DNA of 64,000 nt from Saccharina japonica (taxonomy: Eukaryota; Sar; Phaeophyceae; Laminariales; Laminariaceae), in NCBI GenBank assembly GCA_008828725.1, contig MEHQ01004583.1, positions 446,613 to 510,612 of the forward strand, given 5' to 3'. Positions 12,537-24,915 of this stretch are shown piece by piece. How positions within the stretch are numbered: position 1 is the stretch's first letter; each line of letters begins with the position of its first letter. Both the position numbers and the translations under genes were made by a program. The notes under the pieces were generated by a model, which had not been told where the DNA came from, made no database searches, and saw nothing but the letters and a program-made list of their open reading frames with translations.

Positions 12537-13080
12537 GAGGAGGAGGGGCGCCACAACAAACTGAGACATATGCAACGAGTTTATTTTTGTTTGCCGTGTT
12601 TGTTCCTCGGGTATAATAGTGACTGGCGACAATCACGTGCGGATCGTCGGGCCTCCTCGAACAGATATAGGGGGTTGTTAGCGGACCGAGTCAAAGGAAC
12701 TCCCCTAACGCAGTAGTGGCGAGGAAAACAAAACTGAAGCGAACCCTGCCTCGCTCCATCGCCTACTTTACCAAAACAAAGCCAACGATCTACAAGTAAT
12801 TTTAAAAAAAAAACGGGTTGGAGGAAATTTCTAAGGATCGACCGTGGCTGCGGAGGAGATGGTTGTATGATTCGACTTATTCACCGAAACGCGTATCTGC
12901 GCCTATTACTCCGATAATCGTGCGAAGTTCAAAATGAGATTTTCAGTGCTTTCACCAAGCCTGAAGGACTCCTGCAATTACTACTCCGGCCATTGAGAGC
13001 GGCATATCAAACAAAAAATGAGCAACCTCGCCGTGTGCACACTCCGATCACGCTCGGCACAATATGCGAGTGTACCGTAT
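12537..13080. other. spacer between LINE and TIR element
   Basis: No gene or repeat was recognised; frames on both strands are short and motif-free. Confidence 0.5.
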
Positions 13081-13086
13081 ATATAA

Positions 13087-14056
13087 CACGGAAGAAAGCA
13101 CACCCCCCTTAGATAACGCACCCCCCCCACATAAGCACACCGGGTGATATATGTTTTACTCGTTTTTTTACCGGCACTTTATCACCGGGGGTACGTTAGA
13201 TAACACACCCCCTACGTGTGTATGCCCGAAAACAGTGTCAAACTCCACAATCATCACACCATCTGGTGGATGGATATAATTCACAATCCACAACCAACCC
13301 GCACCGGTATGGACACCAGCATGGAGGTAACTGCTGAACGAGTCTGCGGCTTCGACCCCACCTGTAGCTGCTGCTGCTGCTGCCGCGCCTCGGGCGACAA
13401 TCATGTCGTTTTTATTTGGGACCAGCGCGCTTACCGGTACTGGCACTAACGGTATCACGTCTCCTACGTCCGCCGTGTTCCAAGCCCCGGCTACTGGTAC
13501 CGGTACCAGCGAAGCACCTGCAGCACTTGCGGTGCGACCCTCGGGGCTTCAGCAATGAGTACCTGTATGGTACCGGTATCGGTAACCGTTTTGCGGTATC
13601 ATAGCAAGGCGGGGATTTTTGCTGTTATCCCCGGGTTTCTAGCGCTTTCCTTACCATCACCGGCAATACGTGAGAACAGAAAAACAAACAGGTTTTAGAC
13701 CAAGCTTGTCATGCGTTAGCAAACCCCTTGCTAACATACCCCCTGCATTATGGCCGGGGTCTGTTCACACTCACTCCATAGCAATCATTGATACACCGTT
13801 ATCACACTCTCTCATTACCACACCCCCTGAATCTGGTCGGGGTCTGTTAACTTTCCTTATCAACCAATAATACCGTTAGCACACCACGTCGTTGTCACAC
13901 CCTCTCGTCAGCACACCCCCTAGCTGCAGGGCTCTCGTGTATGGTGTTTATCACCGGGGATGCGTTAGATAGCACACCCCTCGACAACAGCACACCCGGT
14001 GATAATATTTTTAAATGCCAAAAATTATATCACCGGGGTGTGCTTTCTTCCGTGCT
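13087..14056. mobile_element. about 970-bp DNA element with 20-bp terminal inverted repeats
   Basis: The left end CACGGAAGAAAGCACACCCC (13087-13106) is the exact inverse of the right end (14037-14056). Both ends are followed inward by a palindrome-like ATCACCGGGTGTGCT block and by GCGTTAGATA-type blocks. The interior repeats CACACCCCCT many times and GGTACCGGTA. TA flanks both ends (one base outside the repeat), compatible with TA target duplication. No transposase frame exists, so it is non-autonomous. Confidence 0.7.
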
Positions 14057-14097
14057 ATGCGGTATCCTCCGCAACAACAGCAACGACAACAACAAAA

Positions 14098-17000
14098 TCA
14101 AACGGCCACGGCAGCAGCAGCGGTAGCAGAGTCTGATGCAGAGGCCACACCCCCACCACCCCGCTGACAGCTAGGCCCCGCATCTGGATCATCATCGCCG
14201 CCGCCGCCGTCACCGCCCCGGCCCAGGCCCCGCGCCGACATCTGCCCCTCTACGACAACAACTCCATCCGCAAGCTGCTCCATGGCGCACCCTTCCGGTC
14301 GCAACGCGGACACGGCAGAGCACACCTCTCTCAAAGTCGAACGGGCGGGACCCCCCGCCAACACCAACACCAACGCGCCAACCCTCGTCGCGTGTGCACG
14401 TATTGTCTCGTCCAAGGCCAAGGCCGAGCTAGAAGCGACGGCGACACCCAAAGGCGTCACCGCCTCATCCTCTCGTGACGGCGGAGACTTTCGAGCCGAC
14501 GCTCGCCGAGAGCAGTCGCCGCACGTCCACAGCAAGGCGCACAGCAGTTTGGAGGCGTGGGCGTGGACTCGCGGCCAGCAGGAGAGGCAGAGGGCGTGCA
14601 GGGCCCTCAGCGTCGCACCTCGGGCGTCTAGACTGGCAGAAACCGGGGATGACTTTTGAGAGAGGTCGAACGAACGCCGAGCGGGCAGGGGGGGCGGGGG
14701 GGCGGGGGGAGGGGGGGGGGCGGCAAGAGGGGCGGGGGGGGTAAACGTTTTTACCACTTGACCCCGTTCAAGGGGGTTACTGGTGTACCTGGTATTACTT
14801 TACGCTGCCGCCCGTCATTTAGTGTAAACATTGGATTGGATGAGGCCTCCTGCCCGGAAGCAGCGGGGCCACGTCAGGGACGAACCACTGCGTTGAGTGT
14901 GAGCTCAGTGAACGCGGCGACCATCTACTCGAATTGCTCTATAACCTAGTGATGGATCATTTCTGCAGTATAAGTAAAAAAAAACCTAAGCCGCGAAGAA
15001 GAACGAGTGTTTCAGGTCAGTGGGTGCTCTGAGTAGTGCGCCCGGTGTTTTTGTGCACATCCACGAAAGTCAGGAACGAAAAAGAATACCAAGTTGCAGA
15101 TGGGCATAGCTGGGTTCGTAGCAACACCTTTTCGCCAAAACACAACATCGATTCATGTTCGCCTCCGCGTCTTGCTGACTCGTGCCGCCTACGACTCAGA
15201 TTCGAAACAAGTGTATTGAAAGTCGGGGGATACCCGCTAAATGTTGCACGGAGTGAGTCGGCCAAACGGTGCACAAGTGAAACGACAAAAATACCTGGAG
15301 GATAGGCAGCACACACAGAAGCGCCGGTCGTAGAAGCTCGCAGGGCGCGTATCCTTTCCCCGTGGCCGGTAGCTCCAGCAAAGCTGCCGCGCCGGACACC
15401 ATGACAACCCTTACCACCCCATCGCTCGTTCTTCCTGCCTGCGCTAACGCCTCTCTCGCGATACGAACTCCGGCACCGCCGGCGCCGGCGTCGTCCCCGG
15501 AGGCGTTTCGCAGTAAGCGGACGGCGGCGGCAAGACACAACAGGCTCGCGGAGGGGTCCCTACCCCCGCCTCTGAGCCCTCTCTCGAGAACCTCCAGCAA
15601 CAGACCGCGGTGCCAAGCGAGCTCCGTTGGGGTGGCCTCAAGGCCCACGCGCAGCAGCAGCGAAAGTCCCAGGGCCTGATGAGCTGGGTCGTAGTCGTCC
15701 GCGAGGGGCAAGACTAGCGGCAACGCGTGCCCGAGAGTCGCGCCGGCGACGAGGGGGAACCGCAGCCGACGGATGACCGCAGAAATCGCGTGTTTGACGC
15801 CCACGCCGGCCCCCTCCCGCCACCCTCGAACGCGAGCGGTGGCGCGAAGCTCTTGGACCAGCATTTCCGCGCTCCGCTTGGCTACGGGCCCGCTATCGCT
15901 CAAGGAGAGTGCGCCCCAGGCAGCCTCAACTAGATCCTCCGCTAGCTTGGCGGTGATGGGACTACCGGCCCACGGCGCGGCTAGCTCGTGCCTCGGCAGC
16001 GCTTGCCCCCGCACGCACAGCTCCCACGGTATAGGGATGGCGAGCTCCGTTGCTGCAGCGGCAGCAGCAGCAGCAGCATCAATAGCCGCTGGTACAGTTG
16101 TGGGCGACGGTGGCAGTAGTGGCTCCGTTGCGCGGTTGAGAGGTTCGACCTGTACGCAGGACAGCCAGGCTTCGGTAGGGTCGTCCGACCTAGACGCACT
16201 TTTTTCAAAGGCCATGGATGCCACCAGCAGCTTCGCCGTCACCGTGCCCCGCTCCTTCGCCCCGCCGGCCACCATCGCGCTCGCCGAGAACTCGTCCCCT
16301 GCGCAGAAACGCGCGCCCGCTCGAAGGAGGAGGTGGGTCGAAGACACCATCCAGCGCCGCCGCCTGTCCCCCAGACTCCGCAACGCCTTCTTATCACGGA
16401 CGGACAGTTTGTCGTCATCATCCATGTGTGGGGGCAACGCCTGCTCGTGAGCGGGCGGCACCTCATCGAGCGCCTCTGCGACCTTCCCCGCCAGGCGCAT
16501 CAAAGCGGAGCGCTCCTCATCGCCGGCTTGATCCGTACCGCCTCTCGTACTCTCGGGGGGCGGGGGCTTTAGATGTTGTTGGGAACTTGGTCGCCGCTTG
16601 CCGGTTAACCGGCCCTCGGGCGACAGCGCTGCGTCCCCCTCGCTTCTGCCAATGGCTGCGGCCCCCTCCAAGGGACGAGCGATTACCTCCAGCCTTACGA
16701 GCAGCCCAGCGTAAACGTTTCTCCAAAACTCTTCATCGTCTTCCTTGTCTCCCTCCCGCTGCTCCTTGCTGCCGCCGCTCACTGGCCTCAAGCACTCCGC
16801 CCTGAACCCTTCCACAGCCTCCTCCGCCGCCTCCAGCGCCGCGACTCGAACACCACCACCACCACCACCACCGCCACCAGCGTGTGCTGCGCCTGCAAGC
16901 AGGAGAGCCCGAACCGCGTCGCGGGTTTCCCCGGAAAGATCGCCCAGCGGGGCGTCCCCGGACCTCGACGCTCCCTGGTTCACTCCTGCACCCCACGCTA

Positions 17001-18580
17001 ACGACACCGGCGGACCCGTCAACATGCTCGCCAACCACACTTCGATCGCCCCCAGCGCTTCCACCCGCACCGCCGCCGCCACCTCGTGCGCCGCTGAACA
17101 ACGGGGAGACAACCCCGGCGAGCCCAACAGCGAAACGCCTCCTCTCAGCGCCCGAAGAGCCCTCCGTGTCGTCTCCTCCGCCGCTAGATCGGTAACTCTC
17201 GAGTCGGCGACGAGGAGGCCCTCGTCTTCGCGAGACGCCGCCGTCACCTCGCGCAGGACGCGGCACGCGTTACGCATCGCCGCGGAAGCAACGGCGACGA
17301 CTGAGGGGCCTGGGGAGGAGCAAGAGGGTGAGGTCGGAGGGTCGACCTCGACCGAAGGCAAGTGCGGACCGCCTTCGTGGTCGTGGTCGTGGTTGAGCTC
17401 GTCGACGCCAAGTTCGGCGTCGTCGTCGTCGTTGCTGTTGCCGTCGCCGAGACGACCAGAAAAGGGGCTAAGGGCTGCACGCGCCGCTTGCTCGACTTCG
17501 GGGAAGCCGTCGACGAGCAGGGCAGGTAACCAGCACCCCTGGCGGGTGCAACCGGTTTTTAATCGTGGATAGTCAAGGTACCGCAACCCGGTTGGGTTGG
17601 GAGGGAGAACGGGCGGAAGCGAAGCGGGAGGTGCGGGAAAAGAGGTTGTTGGGTAGGATAAGAATCATGCAGCAGGAAATGGGTCGTCTACGTATGTTCT
17701 CGTCCATGTGCTGAAGATCGCGGAGACGTGTTCACTAGAATCAAGGCATTAATAGATACAGAGAGTATTGGTTACGAAACCACAACCAACAGAGAGACAT
17801 CGCAGGCAGATGCATGCTAAATGTGCAACAAACTTTTTTATCATAGCGTGCGCAGGTAGGTCCACGGAATTACCGCTAGTTTAACGGAACGATGACGCAA
17901 TCGTTATAAACGGATTGATGACACAATTCGTGTGCGGACATACAAAGGCATGAAGGTTTCCTGCATGATCGGTCGAAAACCTTACTTTCCTACCAAAAAC
18001 AACGTCAAGTTTCACGCACAACACGATGCGATCAGTCCTTACGGCGAAAAAAGCCAACTTTTATGGCATGAAACCCGGTAGTGGCCTCCACCGACACACC
18101 GCCAAAACGACACCACCACCATCACCACCACTTAAGGCAAAAGACCAATCACCTGTTTCGACGACAGCAGGCTCAGAAGCGCCCCAACGTCCGCCTTCCT
18201 GAATGCTTCTCCCGCTACCCCCACCGCGGCGACCCTAACGTTCCACCGCTCGTCCTCCGCCCCGACCGCCGCGATCTCTAGGGCGTCACTAGCCCCAACC
18301 CCTTCCAGGCGTTTCCCGTCTGGGAGGTGGCGCAGGCCGAGTCTCAGGCAATCGAGGGCCAAAGCGCGGGACCGAGCTTTAGGGGTGGCTCGAGCCCCAC
18401 TGTTGCTGCCGCCGCCGCCGCCGCCATTACGTGACAGCGCGATGCGGGCGACCTCTGAGAGGATCCGCAGCTGAACGGCACTGTTGTCGCGGGAATCGAC
18501 AACGTCGTCCGATGGGTGGTGTGCTGCTGTGGTTGTCGGCGACGGTGTGTCGGCGGCCATCTCCAGGAGGTCTGACAGAG
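14098..18580 (-). CDS. TTI2: TTI2-like HEAT-repeat protein (TELO2-interacting protein 2), 5' exons missing
   Basis: Exons on the minus strand are 18580-18153, 17538-15295 and 14652-14098. Junctions are phase 0 (CAG/GTGATT to CGCCAG/GGGTGC; CTCCAG/GTATTT to CAAAAG/TCATCC), giving about 1,074 residues. The first visible exon begins mid-codon (phase 1), so upstream exons exist, perhaps beyond the gap. The C-terminal half matches the TTI2 layout. LVLPLADDYDPAHQALGLSL corresponds to the family's Leu-rich, Asp-Asp, Gly-Leu segment; VGLEATPTELAWHRGLLLEV follows; then GATLRALHALCLSCWPRV near the end. TTI2 acts with TELO2 and TTI1 in the TTT complex that helps fold PIKK kinases (mTOR, ATM, ATR). The N-terminal half has HEAT-like helices (DERWNVRVAAVGVAGEAF) and low-complexity inserts. 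The human protein is about 508 residues, so this model is long and could include a second fused gene. The last acceptor is preceded by a C-rich tract at 14685-14743. Confidence 0.6.
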
Positions 18581-20583
18581 CTGATGCGTGTGGCACACCA
18601 GCAGGACGAAAACAAAAAGGGGGGGGGGGGGGGAGGAAACGCCAGAAAAGGAAAATTATGTTAGCGGTATACGATGGAAACCGACAAGAGACAAGGTCGG
18701 GGGGGGAAACAGGGAAAAAAAAAAGGAAACGCGCACGTTAAGAATCAATATCATCAAATACCAGGTACCAGGCATCAATTAGATTGTACGACTCGGGGAA
18801 CAGTACTTCGTATACGTCAAAGAACTCCGGAGAGGCCAACTGTCGGTACCCGGTACGAGTCTCATACTTCTTCGGTGCCTGGCATGAGTATAAGTCGCTG
18901 GACTGGAAGTTGAGTTCTTCTCGTAGCGTTTTGAGAGCTGTTTGTCAAGATGAGGTCCACGTTTGGGTTCTCGCTTTTTCCCACCATCGTGCCCGCCGCG
19001 CCTCGACTGCACCAGGCAAGGTCGCGGCGCGGGGTGGTGCCGTGACGGTCGAGGGTTGGTACCGATGTGTTTTGTATGTCAGGGACTGAGGTTTATAACT
19101 GTTTGGGGGTTTCGACATACAAACAATGCGTTTTCCAAGCGGGTGTGTGTGTATGTGTGTGGGGGCGTCTTTCTTATGCTGTTTAACACCAACTACTACT
19201 CCTATTGCTGCTGCTACTGTTGCTGCTGCTGCTTCTGCTACTGCTACTGTAGCTACTCTGTTACTGTTGCTGTTGATGTTGCTGTTGCACGTGTACGTAC
19301 AATAGTACAGCAGTCGTACAGTAGTAGTGATAATAGTACAGTAGTACAGCAGTGCGTACTTGTAACACGTACCTGGTATATACATGCTTCTACTACTACT
19401 GTATTGTACTTCTACTGCACTGCTGTTTGGAGTACGATCTCGTACTCGTAGCGGGCACCATTCGGCAGACTACTGCTGTCGCTTTTACGGCCTCGCCTAT
19501 AATGCCTATATATAGTATTAATAGTACACCTCTCCACCATCAATACTGCTACTGCTATCGTATTGCATTGCTATATACTGCACTGCTATTGCGAGTACGA
19601 ACTCGTAGCGGGCGCCACTCGGCAGACTACCTGTCGCTTTCACGGCCTCGCCTTTACTGCCCCTCCCCTGTGCCTACACCTCTCGACCATTGCCGGCACA
19701 CGCGGAGCCGCCGGCGGCGGGGGCTGCCGCGCTGCCACACTACTACACTAATACGAGCAGCGTACACCATCATATGGTGGGGCAGTATTCTGCCTCGACT
19801 CTATTGGGCCTTCATGAGACGGGGCAAATATGACGATAAAACTGACGACTAAACCAATGATCACTGCGTGTTTTCGGGGATGATATGTACAACGCCAAGG
19901 AGTCGTATGGCACGGACGCGACTTGACCCGACCCGTACATAGTGCTGGGCGCTCACGATGCTCGTACTCGTATCGTAGACGGTTGATGTAACACCAAAGC
20001 TGTCCAGTCGTGGTTGTCGGTCTCTTATCTCGGGGCCCCAAAGGCCTCTCCTTTATTGTATATACGGACGGATGTAGTTCGGTAGAAAGAACGGTTTCAA
20101 GACCGCACGCACACTTCAAGCAGCATACATACGAACAGCAGCAGCTGTGCACAGCAGCAGTAGATAGTAATAGTGCAGCATTCCCGATGGGAAGAAGGGG
20201 CTGCAATCTTATGATGCCACTGCTTCGAAAACGCAACAACAGCAGTACCTCTCTGTGGACCGAAGCTCCGGGAGCAGGGTGAGACGTTCACTGCTGTCAC
20301 AAGCTGAAGAGATTTGTTCGTTCAATGGTTTAGAGAGGTTAGAGCCTCCCACGAGCTGACCGGACGAGAGATTGCCCGGTTCAACATTGAGTAGGCGTTG
20401 AGATATTGCTGCCTACCCCCCTGAGCAGAAAGAACTACAGTCGTATGGGAAAACTAGCGAGGCGAGGATCGAGAGATCATCGTGAACGCGCGTTTGAAAG
20501 GGCAATGATTTTCATTAAGTCTTGCCTCGTATACGAGTGTCGTATTTAACAGGACAGGGACAAGAAATGGTACAATACTGCTT

Positions 20584-20615
<32 letters not shown>

Positions 20616-20635
20616 TTTTTCCCCCCAAAATAACC
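18581..20635. other. upstream/intronic region of the TTI2-like gene, no exon recognised
   Basis: Holds a G14 run at about 18620, an imperfect (CTG/CTA)n triplet stretch at 19195-19290, and a pair of related blocks at about 19440-19500 and 19590-19650 (both contain GGGC-CATTCGGCAGACTAC-like sequence and GGCCTCGCCT). No splice-consistent coding exon was found, although one must exist upstream of 18580. Confidence 0.45.
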
Positions 20636-21500
20636 NNNNNNNNNNNNNNNNNNNNNNNNNNNNNNNNNNNNNNNNNNNNNNNNNNNNNNNNNNNNNNNNN
20701 NNNNNNNNNNNNNNNNNNNNNNNNNNNNNNNNNNNNNNNNNNNNNNNNNNNNNNNNNNNNNNNNNNNNNNNNNNNNNNNNNNNNNNNNNNNNNNNNNNNN
20801 NNNNNNNNNNNNNNNNNNNNNNNNNNNNNNNNNNNNNNNNNNNNNNNNNNNNNNNNNNNNNNNNNNNNNNNNNNNNNNNNNNNNNNNNNNNNNNNNNNNN
20901 NNNNNNNNNNNNNNNNNNNNNNNNNNNNNNNNNNNNNNNNNNNNNNNNNNNNNNNNNNNNNNNNNNNNNNNNNNNNNNNNNNNNNNNNNNNNNNNNNNNN
21001 NNNNNNNNNNNNNNNNNNNNNNNNNNNNNNNNNNNNNNNNNNNNNNNNNNNNNNNNNNNNNNNNNNNNNNNNNNNNNNNNNNNNNNNNNNNNNNNNNNNN
21101 NNNNNNNNNNNNNNNNNNNNNNNNNNNNNNNNNNNNNNNNNNNNNNNNNNNNNNNNNNNNNNNNNNNNNNNNNNNNNNNNNNNNNNNNNNNNNNNNNNNN
21201 NNNNNNNNNNNNNNNNNNNNNNNNNNNNNNNNNNNNNNNNNNNNNNNNNNNNNNNNNNNNNNNNNNNNNNNNNNNNNNNNNNNNNNNNNNNNNNNNNNNN
21301 NNNNNNNNNNNNNNNNNNNNNNNNNNNNNNNNNNNNNNNNNNNNNNNNNNNNNNNNNNNNNNNNNNNNNNNNNNNNNNNNNNNNNNNNNNNNNNNNNNNN
21401 NNNNNNNNNNNNNNNNNNNNNNNNNNNNNNNNNNNNNNNNNNNNNNNNNNNNNNNNNNNNNNNNNNNNNNNNNNNNNNNNNNNNNNNNNNNNNNNNNNNN
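20636..21500. other. assembly gap (865 N)
   Basis: A run of N flanked on the left by a T-rich/C-rich homopolymer stretch, the likely cause of the break. Exons of flanking genes may be hidden here. Confidence 0.99.
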
Positions 21501-22483
21501 TTTTAGTGTGGAACACTCGGATCCACACCCTTGACCGATGCCCGTTTTCCCTTGACTGACCGTCTCCTGACATCTTTGATTTACTGTGTATGGTTCCCTG
21601 TAACACAATAACAGCATTGATCTACGACGTACTGATACCAGGTATGAATTACAATGCGCAACGAAAATCTCCCTGTTATTTCCGAACCACGTTCCCAAGG
21701 GTAGGTAGGCCAAGGGTCGGGGTTAGGGATTGGGGTCTATACCTTAGGGTAGGCTTTCTAGGTATTTCGTTCTGCAACCCTGACCCTTCTCGCAGCACCG
21801 CAACGACACGTGGAGCACACAACATTTCGCCTTCTCTGTACTTTATCCTATATGTTAATTTAGTATTTGTCGTACATTTACATGTACAGTATTCGAACCA
21901 GGCGCCTCGGAGGTTGAACCTCACACGCTCACACCAGTTGGGTTCGAGTGTTTGAGCCGTAGTTTGACCACCGTTGCAGCGCGGAACGCAGGAGCTGTCG
22001 TGCACACTGCTCTGGGCACACTGCACACACGCGAGTATCATACACGAGTACCACCACGAAGCTACAACATCTTGTCTCTCGCACCCTATGCCAGACATGC
22101 CAGGTCCTGGAACAGACACTAATGGTACGTAGCAGTACCTCTCACCATATCATCCCAGGTTACCGGCTGACAACAGAGCCTGGAAGTGGAGGTTGCTTCG
22201 CTCGCACCAAGCTATGAATGCGGTCAAACGCGGATGTACTCAGGAAGTCTCCTAACGACCACTAAGCAAAGGTAGCGCAGGTACCAGGCAGGTACGTGAG
22301 AGGAGGGAACGGCCTTGGCCGCTATATATAAAGACCTACGACCACAGGTACGATTATGTACGAGTACTCACTGCTGTACCCTGTACGTACGTTTTCCTAC
22401 TGGTACTCGCAGATCGCAGATGCGCCAAAAAACTAAAGTATGTGAATGGCGGCAATGCCTGGAGCTCACCTGTGCCCCCTGAG
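21501..22483. other. post-gap spacer with a possible tRNA-like remnant
   Basis: At about 21890-21960, minus strand, CCTGGTTCGAATACTG resembles a B-box, with GGTTCAACCTCC upstream in an anticodon-arm-like position. No clean cloverleaf was built. TAGGG-like repeats occur at about 21698-21760. No gene was found. Confidence 0.35.
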
Positions 22484-23127
22484 CTTCATCGGAGGAGTGG
22501 GTCACCTCGAGGAACAACCCGACAAGCTTCGCCGGTGCGTAGTTCACGAATCCAGAGGGAGAGAGGGAGAAAGGGGGGGGAGAGAGAGATCAGGTGAACA
22601 CACAGATGGTATCGTTGCACCCGTGGTGCGGCCAGTCTCGGCATTTGTTGAGTCAATTGTTTTCCAAAGAAAGAAAGAGAACGCAGCAGGTCTTGGCGAG
22701 GATGTGCCAGTATCGGGCGGAGTTGCTCGGGGATACGTGCTGCGGCTTCGGTGGCAGAGTGTGCCAGCACCGGAAGAGGGTAAAGAGACGAGCATAACAC
22801 ATTCATAACTCCAACCGCTTCTGATACAGTTGTTGTTGTTGTTGTTGTTGCTGTCGCTGCTGCTGCTGCTACTGATGCTGCTGATGCTCTTGCTGATACT
22901 CTGCTGTACGTGCTTGCTGTAACATTTTCGTTTGTTCCTCAGGTAGAACCAAGCATTGCAACGCACCCCTCCCACGCTCCAACCCTGCAATGCATGAGGA
23001 GAAGGACGGCGACCCCGATGTTAGTTTGACCTCCTCTCACCTCTGCCTTTCGTTCCTCCGATGGTGCCATCATCTCTGTAATCTGCTGCTCCGCGCTAGG
23101 CCGCTAAGCCGATTAGGTGCCGGATGA
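22484..23127 (+). CDS. candidate C-terminal three-exon gene fragment, unknown product
   Basis: Exons 22484-22534, 22606-22779 and 22943-23127 join with every border in phase 1. Donors are GTGCGT and GTAAAG; acceptors end CCTGAG, CACACAG and TTCCTCAG. The stop is TGA at 23125-23127. The peptide holds EEWVTSRNNPTSFAG, VRPVSAFVESIVFQRKKE and a final helix LCLSFLRWCHHLCNLLLRA. No family is recognised. Upstream exons could lie in the assembly gap. A competing minus-strand reading at about 22690-22780 (EQLRPILAHPRQDLLRSL) also looks helical, so strand and reality are uncertain. Confidence 0.35.
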
Positions 23128-23424
23128 TGAGTTTGGGAGTTGCAATCGGTATAGGTGCATGCAGCTACAGGGGATGAAAAGTACAGGGAAATGGGTTTTA
23201 TGAGCAGTTTGTCCCCCTCAATCCCCCGTCCCCCTGTTCCCCCGTCCCCACCCTCGTCTAACAACACATTTTGTGATATAGATGTACTCGATTACTTTAC
23301 CAAATATCATACTTGTCTCCTCTATTCGGGTTATATAGTATCAGTGCGCAGAATGATCATGGGATACCCTTGTTACATTGTCCTGCTGACCCGGGTAGTA
23401 TCCAGGGGAGTCACTGAACTATAT

Positions 23425-23633
23425 CCTTAACGAGGAATACACACATAACACGCGCGAACGGCTTATTATAAAATCGAGTAGTAACTACTAGGTTCCTAGT
23501 ACATCACGAAGCCTACACCAATACCACAAATAACACATAGAACAAAAATTCTACGCAGCTCGCAAAGTTGAGTATCTACTATTCAATCGGTTGAACTCAC
23601 AGCTGACGTATTTATAATAATTTTATTTAATAC
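23425..23633 (+). repeat. 209-bp dispersed repeat, copy 1
   Basis: Starts CCTTAACGAGGA and ends TAATTTTATTTAATAC. It closely matches 43591-43797 in the same orientation; most differences cluster in a short TAGTAACTACTAGG segment. No terminal inverted repeat or coding frame. Class unknown. Confidence 0.85.
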
Positions 23634-23908
23634 AAGCTGCTGTCTATAAAGTCAGTGCATCATTGCTGTCCTACAGACATATTACTGAGCACGTGACAGC
23701 ATGTTGCATTCTTGCTCTATTATAGAAGAATCGACAGCGGTTGCGGCCGTCTTTAGATGGGTTGTGTGAGGACACGGATGCGGGTGGTGTTAGCGTGTTA
23801 GCCGCTAACAAGCACCCCCGCGCCTGCAGCCCCCACGCACGGCAGGGTCTACCACTGCTGTTGCCCTCGGTTGCGTGCTGTAAATTTCAAATAATCTGCA
23901 AAAATTAC

Positions 23909-24025
23909 TCGCTTGCCTCTTGGTGCCGATCCCTCGTCCCCCCAGCTCGCATGCAATGCTTGCAAGAGGCTCGTGAGCTCCTCTCGGCGTCGCTTCCGAA
24001 TGTTGTGCATGGTGACTATCAACTG
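23909..24025 (-). CDS. possible tenth exon of the Kelch/coiled-coil gene
   Basis: A 117-nt phase-0 segment between acceptor TACACAG and donor CGA/GTAATT encodes HNIRKRRREELTSLLQALHA and flanks, a charged helix. It would join in phase with the exon ending at 27695. The link is by phase and composition only, across a 3.7-kb intron, so I keep it apart from the main model. Confidence 0.35.
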
Positions 24026-24915
24026 CTGTGTATTCTCTGTTCGTGTGGCAACGAACAGCAGTAGTGCTTGGCTTCTCTCGGACAACAAGTAGGAGGAGTT
24101 GTGGAAGAAATGTTGGCCTTGATCAGCGGGGTTCGGGGTCACGCAAGGCTGAGCAAAAAGTCACAAAACAACCACGCAAGATACAAGATATTATGCATAC
24201 GAACAAGATCAATAAAACACAACACGACACAACAAGATCCAAACGGACAGACGACAGCATGTTTTCACACCTCGGGACAGCTGTAGTATGATCCTGCCGC
24301 TGTGAGAGAATGTGCAGGATCTGCATAGTGCAGATACAACCCATCAGGATACATATACATGTGCTACTACGTATAGTACTGCTGCTGTAGATAGACCGTG
24401 CAGTTCACGGGCGCGGGTCCCACCGACCGGGCTACATGATGAGAGCTACTTGTTGTGTATATATATGTGAATCAAACAACTAAAGCGGGAATATATCCTG
24501 GAAAGATTTAGAGGTACTGCTTGCTGTAGATAGATCGTGCAGTGGGAGTCAGTGATCTCTCAGAGGCGTGAAAACATATGTATGTAGACGTATCATACTT
24601 CCCCATCAGCAGTCCCTTTCACAGCAGTGTCGCACAGGGTTTACAGTTTACATACAGCCCCTTCTCGAGTGCACCCAATATCTTTGGAACTAACTACTTG
24701 GATTTAGAGTAGGAAACGCTTTGCAAGCGGTTGGAATATACGTACTGTCGTACTTACAGTACGTAGTACTGTACAACTGTAGTACCTGGTTCAAGGATCA
24801 ACTCCCACAAAAGGAGTACTTACTACTACAGCAGAAGACGATAATAGCTCTGTCATATACCAGGTAAGGCGAAATAGCAAAATCTTAGGAACTACGTACT
24901 CGAATCGCTCATATA
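24026..24915. other. no gene recognised
   Basis: Two related blocks at about 24380-24420 and 24518-24545 share CTGTAGATAGA-CGTGCAGT sequence. Otherwise only short frames and ACTACTTGGA motifs, which belong to a dispersed inverted-repeat element. Confidence 0.4.

Noticed and set aside
14282..17572. Long open frames on the plus strand opposite the TTI2-like exons
   Set aside because: High GC leaves the antisense frames open. They have no motifs and contradict the phase-consistent minus-strand exons.
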